From Lachnospiraceae bacterium (GTDB lineage Bacteria; Bacillota; Clostridia; Lachnospirales; Lachnospiraceae): a stretch of DNA of 64,000 nucleotides. Position 1 is the first letter of the stretch. The number at the start of each line of letters is the position of its first letter. Below the pieces are notes generated by a model that made no database searches, was not told the DNA's origin, and saw only the letters and a list, made by a program, of their open reading frames with translations. This document shows positions 1-7,471 of this stretch, in pieces. The translations under genes and the position numbers were made by a program. The stretch spans positions 12,866-76,865 of the forward strand of contig CAAFVW010000116.1 of the NCBI GenBank assembly GCA_900766575.1, given 5' to 3'.

Positions 1-891
1 ATGTTCGCTCCGTTTCCGCAAAATTTCCTGCACCTTGTCCCACTGTTTAGGCGGTACAATGGGTTGGTGGTTCTCTGCAATGTACCACTGGTCAACCTGT
101 CCTTCATTCTTGCGTTGCTTGCGGCGGCTGTCCCTATAGGTCTTTTGCAAAATCAAATCACCCTTATAGGAAACATTGTGGAGAACACGGAACACCGCCG
201 TGTCATCCCAATCCCCACCAGCACACCCTGGAACACCATTTTTATTGAGGTATTGCTTAATCTTGCTGGGCCAGATGCCTTGCTCCGCCAAGTCGAACAT
301 CTGCCGCACAACTGCGGCTTTTTCCTCATCAACTACGATGTCACCCTGGGCATTGGCTTTGTATCCGAAGGTGCTTTCCAAACCGTGGGCAGGAATTCCA
401 CTTTCAAATTTTCGCTTATAGGTCATCTTCGCATTAGCGGATGCGCCTTCACTCTCTGCCTGGGCAAATGCTGCAAGGATGGTCAACATCAACTCACCTG
501 CGCCGGACAGCGTGTTGATGTTCTGAAGTTCAAAAAAAATACCGACACCTATGCTTTTCAGTTCTCTGGTGAACTTGAGCACGGTTTCGGTATTTCTTGC
601 GAATCTGGATATGCTTTTTACTACGATTAAATCTATATTGCCAGCCCTGGCATCCTCTATCATCTTCTGAAATCCGGGGCGGTTTTCCTTATAGCCAGAA
701 ATGCCCTGGTCAGAGTAGATGCCAACGAACTCCCATTCTGGATTGGCGGTAATAAAGCCTTTGAAATAGGTGGTCTGGTTTTCCAGGGAGTCTTCCTGTT
801 GAAGACTTTCAGTGGATACTCGCACATAGGCGCAGACCTTTTTCTTCTGCTGGTGTACTGCCTTTGTGGGCTTGATTACCTTGATTCTCAT
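1..891 (-). CDS. Large serine recombinase (phage integrase), C-terminus beyond window
   Basis: The visible 297 residues hold a resolvase-type catalytic domain. The nucleophile Ser26 is in VRVST, and the conserved arginine motif SRFARN follows near residue 100. After this comes the start of the recombinase domain (a GYK/WPSKIKQYLN-like stretch) typical of large serine integrases. It would integrate and excise the prophage at attP/attB without needing long homology. The start is set by a GGAAGGAGG site just upstream. It lies at the phage end next to the lysis genes, as expected for an integrase beside attL. The zinc-ribbon and coiled-coil region that decides site choice lies off the left edge, so specificity is inferred only from the comM junction at the other end. 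Confidence 0.93.
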   Translation of the reverse strand, partial: MRIKVIKPTKAVHQQKKKVCAYVRVSTESLQQEDSLENQTTYFKGFITANPEWEFVGIYSDQGISGYKENRPGFQKMIEDARAGNIDLIVVKSISRFARNTETVLKFTRELKSIGVGIFFELQNINTLSGAGELMLTILAAFAQAESEGASANAKMTYKRKFESGIPAHGLESTFGYKANAQGDIVVDEEKAAVVRQMFDLAEQGIWPSKIKQYLNKNGVPGCAGGDWDDTAVFRVLHNVSYKGDLILQKTYRDSRRKQRKNEGQVDQWYIAENHQPIVPPKQWDKVQEILRKRSEH

Positions 892-923
892 GCTCTGTTC
901 CTCCTTCCTTTTGTGGTAGTCTA

Positions 924-952
924 TATATCACTCTACGCCGCCGATTAGTCAA
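924..952 (-). promoter_or_regulatory. Probable integrase promoter
   Basis: TTGACT at 947-952 and GATATA at 924-929 are separated by 17 bases, in the gap between the endolysin terminator and the recombinase start. Only the -35 is strong, so this is a moderate call. It would let the integrase be expressed apart from the lysis operon. Confidence 0.5.
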
Positions 953-990
953 TCAATAGCCGTGCTATTTTTCGGTGAATTTTTGTGTGT

Positions 991-1024
991 AAAAAAGAAA
1001 GCCCGGCAGCACATGCCACCGGGC
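991..1024 (-). terminator. Rho-independent terminator after endolysin
   Basis: GCCCGG and CCGGGC arms enclose a 12-base loop and are followed on the minus strand by TTTCTTTTTT. It lies just downstream of the endolysin stop and closes the structural/lysis operon. Confidence 0.85.
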
Positions 1025-1030
1025 AAAACC

Positions 1031-1825
1031 TTACAGCTTGGTTGCATAATCGAGGGAAATCCAGCCATTACGCTTGTCCGCATAGGACTTCAGAAGGCCC
1101 CACTTGGTAGCACCAAGGCCGGTCGCTTCTTCAACGATTGTGAACACCCCAGCCCCAGTGAACTTATACCACTTGGCATAGTTCGTACCAGGACCCTTGC
1201 GGATATTGAGGTCGGGAATCTTGACCCGAACCTTATACGGCACTTTGCTGGTTGCTGGAGCGGATGGGGTAGCCTGCTGACTGCCACCGAGATTTGCAGT
1301 GACCCTCGCTGCCAGATCACCAAGCCTTGCATAGAGCCAGTTGCCCGGACAGCTTTTGTTCGCAAACCAGCGGTGAACCGTCAGCACCATCTCATCCGCT
1401 TTCGGCTTGTAGTTCAGAGTCTTATTCTTGTCCCCAAGCCAGAGCAGTTTTTTCTTACCGTTCCGCTTGCAAACATCGGTGCAGAGCTTCACCAGGGATT
1501 CGTACACTGCAGTATTCATCGCATACGGCTCAGACATATCGCTGGCGCACTCGATGGTGATGGCTCTCTGGTCATTCGCGGCACTGGAAGAACACCAGCT
1601 ACGGTTCTTCTCTTCCACGCAGAGGGAAATCCGACCGTCCTTGCCAATGCCGTAGTTACAACTTGCCTGCCTGGACGGACTGGTGAAGCAGCCGCAGATG
1701 CTTTCGCAGGAGAGCTGACCCACCACGCAATGTGGCGTGATGCGGTCGATGGAATGGGTTCTCTGCCCAGAATGGTTCGGGCTGAGTTTGGTATAAGATA
1801 CTAGGGAACTGTTCGTGTAAGCCAT
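1031..1825 (-). CDS. Endolysin: N-acetylmuramoyl-L-alanine amidase (amidase_2/PGRP) with SH3 domain
   Basis: A 264-aa lysis enzyme that would cut the amide bond between muramic acid and the stem peptide. The N-terminal amidase has zinc-ligand candidates in THSIDRITPHCVVG (His32) and LTVHRWFANKSCPG. It also has the EEKNRSWCSSS and TIECASD strings seen in clostridial phage endolysins. A linker rich in Gln, Ala, Thr and Pro leads to a C-terminal bacterial SH3 wall-binding domain (LNIRKGPGTNY). No signal peptide is visible, so export depends on the holin just upstream. The start at 1825 is chosen because GTGAGG is well spaced from it; 1834 and 1855 are in-frame alternatives. Confidence 0.93.
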   Translation of the reverse strand: MAYTNSSLVSYTKLSPNHSGQRTHSIDRITPHCVVGQLSCESICGCFTSPSRQASCNYGIGKDGRISLCVEEKNRSWCSSSAANDQRAITIECASDMSEPYAMNTAVYESLVKLCTDVCKRNGKKKLLWLGDKNKTLNYKPKADEMVLTVHRWFANKSCPGNWLYARLGDLAARVTANLGGSQQATPSAPATSKVPYKVRVKIPDLNIRKGPGTNYAKWYKFTGAGVFTIVEEATGLGATKWGLLKSYADKRNGWISLDYATKL

Positions 1826-1826
1826 A

Positions 1827-2240
1827 TTATTCATCCTCACTTTCCGAGCGGTCATGGAGCTGCTCTAAAACGGTCTTGATCTTTTCAGGCACAGGCAGAC
1901 CAAGGTGTGCCGCATTCTCCAGAAGGCTCACGCCCTCATTGGAGATGTAGAAGAAAATGACTGCAGTTCGCAGGACACTTCCAGTCCCGATAACCTGCAC
2001 ATCAAGGATATTTGCAATCCCGACCAGCAGGAAAATCAGTACCTTACGGCAGATGCCCCGGAACCCCACTTCACTGGAGAGAGTCTTGTCGTTGATGGCA
2101 CACATCACACCCGTGATGTAGTCGATGACTGCAAAGGCAATGAGGGCATAAAGCAGACCATCGCAGCCGCCAAGGAAGTAGCCGAGCCATCCTCCAACGG
2201 CAGTAAAAATAAGCTGAATCGTATTCCAGAATTCTTTCAT
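1827..2240 (-). CDS. Phage holin, toxin-secretion/lysis holin family
   Basis: A 137-aa membrane protein with three to four hydrophobic segments (about residues 8-24, 30-48, 65-82 and 86-100) and a charged C-terminal tail (HDRSESEDE). The DYITGVMCAINDKTLSS block matches phage_holin_4 family proteins. It would form membrane lesions that release the endolysin, whose gene begins as this one ends. A strong TAAGGAGG ribosome site precedes it. Confidence 0.93.
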   Translation of the reverse strand: MKEFWNTIQLIFTAVGGWLGYFLGGCDGLLYALIAFAVIDYITGVMCAINDKTLSSEVGFRGICRKVLIFLLVGIANILDVQVIGTGSVLRTAVIFFYISNEGVSLLENAAHLGLPVPEKIKTVLEQLHDRSESEDE

Positions 2241-2269
2241 GGTGTTTATCCTCCTTAAAAATTGGTATT

Positions 2270-2293
2270 AAAAAAGCACCTCCGAAGAGATGC
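2270..2293 (-). terminator. UUCG-loop terminator between tail fibre and holin genes
   Basis: GCATCTC and GAGGTGC (one G-T pair) close a TTCG loop and are followed by TTTTTT on the minus strand. It stands before the holin, so it may separate tail from lysis transcription or act as a partial terminator that delays lysis. Confidence 0.85.
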
Positions 2294-2315
2294 TTAATTC
2301 TAAGATTACACAGAG

Positions 2316-3725
2316 TCATTCCTCTGTAATGGTATATGTGATTTTCATGGTCTTATCTGCAGTCTTGATCACTGGAGAACCGAGGTTATTGATCGTGGCA
2401 AGATACGGAGTAAACAAATAAAGTTCACGATATAGGTCGTAATCTGATGAATACCGATACATCCACTCTCTAACTGCATACGTCTTATACCTGCTCATCT
2501 GGTTTCTCCCCCACTCAATACGACTTGCATCAGGGGTGCCTTGGAGATAAAGTTTTGGCTCACCGTCCAGGAAATACCAGCCATTAATCACAATGTCATC
2601 ATCCACAATATAAGTCCAGATACTTGAAGAATTATATGTGATATTCGGCACCAGTTCGATATTTGCCACATTAGTTGTATCAATACGGTAGACTTTTGTT
2701 TCTGTATAACACATCAACCATTTACCACTCATCCCAAAACTATAAAATTCTCTGATACCACTGGGAGCTACAATCTTCTGCGTGGTGCATTTATCGCCAT
2801 CAATACAATCCATGTACCACTCATAATTTACACGGTCGTAATATTCTCTACCACTACTGGTGTAACTGTACTTAAGGTTTTCACATCTGACTAATCCATA
2901 CCACTTTCCATCTGTTCCATGATACAGATAATTCCAAATGTCGGAATTGTTACTATAAGGTTCGTCCGTTCCATCCTTGCTCCCGCCACTGTAATGACAA
3001 TATCTCGGATAATGATTCAATTCGATGGATGTTTCCTCACTAGCTTCATAGGCCATGCGCGTCAATGGTCGGTCGATCAATGTTGCATGAAGATAATCAT
3101 CCTGAATTTTTCTAAGCGTTGCTTGTGTAGAGTTATTGTGGGTTGTCATCTCCAATCTATATCCTTCACCAATATAAATGCGCTTATTGTCTCGCAAACA
3201 ATATGGCTCATAAATATTGTTTACATTTGTCGACCAGGTTCCGATACGAACCATGTAATTCCCATCATATTGTGTCCCTTTTCCGGCTAGTGTATTGGAT
3301 AAACAGATTGCTGAAATGGTTCCGTTTGCCTGGGATGTTGCAAAATCCCATACAAAGCGGTATCCACCATCAACCACTTTGCTCTCTGTGAGGTTTCGGC
3401 TTCCCCTTCGAATATCCTCGGTATTGTTTGCATCATCCGATGCATAGCCGATTAGCGGATTATTCATTGGTGCATAGATATTATCCGCCTGCTCTTCTAT
3501 CGCATTCTGATATAAAAGGATACCACCCATAATGTTTTTCTTTATCGGCAACATCCAATTATCTCCACTAGAATTATTAAATCCAGTACTGTTATACAGC
3601 ATTCCTCTAATATTGCAGTTTAGAACATCCATTACCGCTTCGGTCACCAAGTTGGTATCTTCGTAATGTTCCACTCTTCCAGTATGAACATCTGTAAGTT
3701 CTATTACGCTTTTTCCTTTTAGCAT
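2316..3725 (-). CDS. Putative tail fibre / receptor-binding structural protein
   Basis: A 469-aa protein at the distal end of the tail operon, between the baseplate genes and the holin, where receptor-binding proteins usually sit. The N-terminus (ELTDVHTGRVEHYEDTN) resembles N-termini of tail-tip proteins in Lachnospiraceae prophages. The rest is rich in Tyr, Asn, Ser and Trp with no catalytic motif, in keeping with a beta-rich fibre. The start at 3725 has GCGGAGGAATAATA upstream and follows the preceding stop by 2 bases. A longer in-frame reading to 3929 overlaps the neighbour and lacks a good ribosome site. Function is inferred mainly from position. Confidence 0.6.
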   Translation of the reverse strand: MLKGKSVIELTDVHTGRVEHYEDTNLVTEAVMDVLNCNIRGMLYNSTGFNNSSGDNWMLPIKKNIMGGILLYQNAIEEQADNIYAPMNNPLIGYASDDANNTEDIRRGSRNLTESKVVDGGYRFVWDFATSQANGTISAICLSNTLAGKGTQYDGNYMVRIGTWSTNVNNIYEPYCLRDNKRIYIGEGYRLEMTTHNNSTQATLRKIQDDYLHATLIDRPLTRMAYEASEETSIELNHYPRYCHYSGGSKDGTDEPYSNNSDIWNYLYHGTDGKWYGLVRCENLKYSYTSSGREYYDRVNYEWYMDCIDGDKCTTQKIVAPSGIREFYSFGMSGKWLMCYTETKVYRIDTTNVANIELVPNITYNSSSIWTYIVDDDIVINGWYFLDGEPKLYLQGTPDASRIEWGRNQMSRYKTYAVREWMYRYSSDYDLYRELYLFTPYLATINNLGSPVIKTADKTMKITYTITEE

Positions 3726-3727
3726 TA

Positions 3728-4837
3728 TTATTCCTCCGCATTCAGATAGTCGGTTGTGACAGATTTTAAATAACCATCCGCACCGCTGATGATAAACCGA
3801 TATTTCAATTGTCCTGTGGTAGCTTTCTCCGCCCATGAATCCACGCTGATAGCCTCCAGCGCAACCTTTGACATTCCAGATTTTTCCTCGGACAGCTTTG
3901 CCCACACCGCATTGGTACAACTCCACCAAGATTCTCCATTATCAAAAGAAACCGCAAACAATACCTCATCGGAACAGTCTGCTGTCACTTTCTCAATTCC
4001 GAGGATCGTGGAATCTGACATATTAATATTCTCAGAGTAAAGCACTTGTGGGATTGGTATCCCTGTATAATTTACTTTCAAATCTGGGAAGAGATTCTCA
4101 GAATCATGCCAATAAAGTATGGTCGGGTCATGTAGCGTGATGAGCAGTTTTCCATTTGGGATATCCTGCGTACCTTGCGTTTCAAATAACTCAGCCGTAA
4201 GTTTTGTTTCCACCAACTTAACAAGTGCACCATCTCCTACGGTATAAAGTGCGCCATCTACATCTGAAATAAGATACCTTCGATTGTACGGATCAAGAAA
4301 AACAGGTGCATGATCCATATATTCAAAGCCGTTCCCATTTTCATCCTTTGGCCTAAAAGAAATAACCTTTCCTGTAAGGGCGGTAAAGGGTATCGTGCTA
4401 TTGCCAGTTACAAGGCAAGAATCTGCCAGATAACTACTGTTAGTCGGAATTGTATCGAAGTAGATACAGATTTCCCCAGTATCAAAGAGAATAGCATCCC
4501 AGACCATTTTAGTTTCATCATTCCGCTTACCGTGTACAGAATAGCCTTCCCACCGAATTCGGAGGAAGCGATATGTCCCCCAGATTGTGCCTTCCTCTCT
4601 TCGGAGTGTCATAAGATCCGTATCTCGGCGGACAATTTTAAGCTGCTCTACATTCTCCCCAAAGCCAATCCATGAGTTGCCACTGACATAAAGAGTGGAT
4701 GCCACTTTCCCTTTATACTGAAACCAGGCAACTCCCTCCACCGTATCTGTTCCATCATCCTGCAGTGAATTATTACGAAGAATCTCCATGTGCTCCGTGC
4801 TTTTCAGAAGATCTTCAATCCTTCCATAATCAAACAT
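3728..4837 (-). CDS. Putative baseplate / tail-tip protein
   Basis: A 369-aa soluble protein encoded between the large tail-tip protein and the fibre gene. It overlaps the former by 8 bases, which implies translational coupling. The N-terminal half has repeated beta-type stretches (GVAWFQYKGKVASTLYVSGNSWIGFG, broken up here only as a description). No enzyme motif is seen. A GGAGGTAAGCA site decides the start. It is probably a structural baseplate or fibre-adaptor component; a specific family was not recognised. Confidence 0.55.
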   Translation of the reverse strand: MFDYGRIEDLLKSTEHMEILRNNSLQDDGTDTVEGVAWFQYKGKVASTLYVSGNSWIGFGENVEQLKIVRRDTDLMTLRREEGTIWGTYRFLRIRWEGYSVHGKRNDETKMVWDAILFDTGEICIYFDTIPTNSSYLADSCLVTGNSTIPFTALTGKVISFRPKDENGNGFEYMDHAPVFLDPYNRRYLISDVDGALYTVGDGALVKLVETKLTAELFETQGTQDIPNGKLLITLHDPTILYWHDSENLFPDLKVNYTGIPIPQVLYSENINMSDSTILGIEKVTADCSDEVLFAVSFDNGESWWSCTNAVWAKLSEEKSGMSKVALEAISVDSWAEKATTGQLKYRFIISGADGYLKSVTTDYLNAEE

Positions 4838-7079
4838 TGCTTACCTCCAGTTCTTCTATATCTGCCATATCTCCAATCCCCATAGAAAATGCTGCAAGCC
4901 GCCCACGGTTAATTTTCTGATTCTGCCCAGAAACTTGTCTACTGAAAGACGTTTTCAGTTTTACCGCATCTCCGACCTGTTCTGTTAATTCGCTGAATGA
5001 AAGATTGCCTGGGTACAGCACCTCCATATTGATAAATGGAAACGTTTCAAATGGCTGAATTGTAAGTGCTGTCAGTCTATCGAAGTTTTCGGTCGGAATC
5101 ACAAGCTTCAGCATCCGGCCACGGTCGAGGCGGATACTGCTATTCCCAGAGAGGGCATAGTCCTTACGAAGCCTAAACACATCCTCGGCAAGAACATATT
5201 CTTTCTTGTAATTCATCTTCTTTTTATCATCCGTTTCGACAACATCACGAACGATTGGTGCAAAGAGTCGAAGCGTGTCCTTCATAGAGCGCATTGGCAT
5301 TCCGATTAAAGAGATCGATGCCACATGGTCATTTAATCCTGTCTTTTTCGGTGACAGGAAATGTACCATAACAACATCCTGCAACGTGTGCGTTGGCATT
5401 GAGGAAAGAAGGAGCTTCTTCATTGTCTCTTCTGCCGTGATTTTTCCATCCCAGCGTTCCTGCACACCAAGTCCTTGACCCGTAATAGTTGCCATAATAT
5501 TCTGTGCTTCGATATGACCAGCTCCATTTTTCATGGAAATCAACACCTCAAAGGTATGAAGCTGATTCGCCGTAAGCTCCATAATTGGATAATACAGGGT
5601 CAGCAAATGCTTGCCGCTTAGCCACGACTCTTTCGGATGGAATTCTTCCACCTCATGCCCATCCAGCACATAAAAAACAGAGAGTTCTGTTTTTCCATCC
5701 TCATCCCAGGATAGCGGAAACGAAATCACTTTCTTATTTTCAACCGTTGTTCCATTGTCATCAGTCGTTGTTCCAAGATCGATAGTTGTTTCTGCTGTAA
5801 GCGTTCTTGTATCTGGATTACTCTCCACTTGGAGAATTGCTTGAGCATGGAATTCTGCATTAGTCTCATCGCCGGATGCAAATTCCATATTGATAATCGA
5901 TAGCTTTTCCGCACCTACATCCAATGCCAATGCATTAGCGAAAGTGTATATACTCAGCTTTGTCTCTCCAATAGAATTAATAAGACCTGTGATGTTCTTA
6001 TCATTTTTGCTCTTGGCTGCTGCCAGTCTTGGATTCTTTCCAACACATTTCACAGTCTGTTTTCCATTGATTTTCGTGTAAATGGATGTAATTGCAGATT
6101 GTTTGGTTTCATCTGCATGACCACCCGTAAATCGAAGCACATCACCAAGATCAAGCGCAGGATTTCCAATCGTATCTGAATCAAACGGCACGTATTCCAC
6201 TGATGTGATAACATCAAGTATTGCATTGATGATACGTTTTCTTGTTTCCTCCAGCCCAAACTGTAAAAGCGGATTAACACCAAGATTCATCGTCAGCCCA
6301 TCATCTGGAGATTTCGCATAGTACTCTGCTTTTTCTGTCCTTTTATTCGTGGAACTAACCGCCGTATATCTCGTAACAAAATCTGAAAAACTGCTACTGA
6401 AGCGGTGCCGGATATCAACCGCCATGACTGCTGTATTTCCATAGGCAGAAAGATTTAGTCTGCCGAAACGATCAATAATCGCAAAGCACCCAAGCGTCTG
6501 TGCTAAATAATAAAGAAAATCGCGCCAAGATTCTATGTCATTATCCTGGTAGATGCCAAGAAGCTCAGTGCCGTTTGGCATAGCTTCAATCTCCTCTTTT
6601 GTCTGGGCAAGTTCTATATGGCAGGCTTTTGATAAAAGAGAAAGGAACTCGTAAGGATACGCACTGGACAGCCCCTTACTGAAATTCTTATCCAAATTTA
6701 ACATTCCATCGTAGGCTTTTAATTCCAAGGTCTTGATGCATCGGTTTGCTTCAGCAACATAAAACACACCCATCGGTACTTCTTCCTCTGTTTCATCTTC
6801 ATATACCAGATGGAACGACAGTCTGATTTCTGCTTCCTCCAGAGTATAGCGGTCAATGTCCAAATAAAGGCTGATTCCCATTTCGGCTGCATACACCGTT
6901 CCAAGTTCAATTTCTGTGTTTCCACAGCACTGCCGATTGATGTAACCGGAACCTTTCACAATGTCATCATTTCCAAACTCATAGGTCTGATTTGTCTTTG
7001 TCGTGATGCTGCCCGTCCAGTAAAATGTACGGGTGTTTTTCTGCACCGCTTCCATGAATTTATCGCTGACTGGATACAT
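4830..7079 (-). CDS. Tail-associated / baseplate hub protein (phage minor structural, Tal-like N-terminus)
   Basis: A 749-aa protein immediately after the tape measure and a small distal-tail gene, the place of the tail-tip hub (gp27/Tal-like) in siphoviruses. The first 130 residues (KFMEAVQKNTRTFYWTG, then YLDIDRYTLEEAEI and GVFYVAEANR) follow the usual pattern of clostridial phage tail-endopeptidase N-termini. No lysozyme or CHAP motif is visible downstream, so it may be structural only. The start is ATG at 7079 with AAAGGGGTG upstream. Its stop overlaps the next gene by 8 bases. Confidence 0.7.
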   Translation of the reverse strand: MYPVSDKFMEAVQKNTRTFYWTGSITTKTNQTYEFGNDDIVKGSGYINRQCCGNTEIELGTVYAAEMGISLYLDIDRYTLEEAEIRLSFHLVYEDETEEEVPMGVFYVAEANRCIKTLELKAYDGMLNLDKNFSKGLSSAYPYEFLSLLSKACHIELAQTKEEIEAMPNGTELLGIYQDNDIESWRDFLYYLAQTLGCFAIIDRFGRLNLSAYGNTAVMAVDIRHRFSSSFSDFVTRYTAVSSTNKRTEKAEYYAKSPDDGLTMNLGVNPLLQFGLEETRKRIINAILDVITSVEYVPFDSDTIGNPALDLGDVLRFTGGHADETKQSAITSIYTKINGKQTVKCVGKNPRLAAAKSKNDKNITGLINSIGETKLSIYTFANALALDVGAEKLSIINMEFASGDETNAEFHAQAILQVESNPDTRTLTAETTIDLGTTTDDNGTTVENKKVISFPLSWDEDGKTELSVFYVLDGHEVEEFHPKESWLSGKHLLTLYYPIMELTANQLHTFEVLISMKNGAGHIEAQNIMATITGQGLGVQERWDGKITAEETMKKLLLSSMPTHTLQDVVMVHFLSPKKTGLNDHVASISLIGMPMRSMKDTLRLFAPIVRDVVETDDKKKMNYKKEYVLAEDVFRLRKDYALSGNSSIRLDRGRMLKLVIPTENFDRLTALTIQPFETFPFINMEVLYPGNLSFSELTEQVGDAVKLKTSFSRQVSGQNQKINRGRLAAFSMGIGDMADIEELEVSNV

Positions 7080-7094
7080 CAAAACACCCCTTTC

Positions 7095-7457
7095 TTAGAA
7101 CTCATTCAGCGTAAAGGATACCTTCCACAGTCCTTTGTAGGAGGTGTCCTTTTCAAGCTTTGCCTTATATCCCGTGATATACATCTCGGCTTCTTTCTGC
7201 TCCAGCGTTTCCGTATCAAAGAATCGAACGCTGATCTTTGCTTTCTGCTTATACACGGTCAGCTTCTTTAGCCACCGTGGAGTTACAGAAAAATCAACGG
7301 ATATGGTGTGAACGCCGGAACGCACCACATCCCGCTGGGTAGTCCCAGCTTCTGTTTCGCCGGAGGAATCCGTCTCCACATCGTCCATCGCAACATCGTA
7401 GGAAGTTGGCAAAGGAAGATCCTCACCATCAAAAACGAGATACTGTATAAATGCCAT
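7095..7457 (-). CDS. Small distal-tail component
   Basis: A 120-aa protein of mixed beta character (FIQYLVFDGEDLPLP, then ISVDFSVTPRWLKKL and YKGLWKVSFTLNEF), encoded directly after the tape measure. The order tape measure, small protein, tail hub is typical of siphoviruses, where this slot holds a distal-tail or tail-completion protein. There is a good AGGAGGTG site. The assignment rests on position and length. Confidence 0.6.
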   Translation of the reverse strand: MAFIQYLVFDGEDLPLPTSYDVAMDDVETDSSGETEAGTTQRDVVRSGVHTISVDFSVTPRWLKKLTVYKQKAKISVRFFDTETLEQKEAEMYITGYKAKLEKDTSYKGLWKVSFTLNEF

Positions 7458-7471
7458 CGGTGCACACCTCC

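Noticed and set aside
2316..3929. Diversity-generating retroelement acting on the tail fibre
   Set aside because: No reverse transcriptase, template repeat or accessory gene is visible near the fibre gene; the Tyr/Asn richness alone is not evidence.
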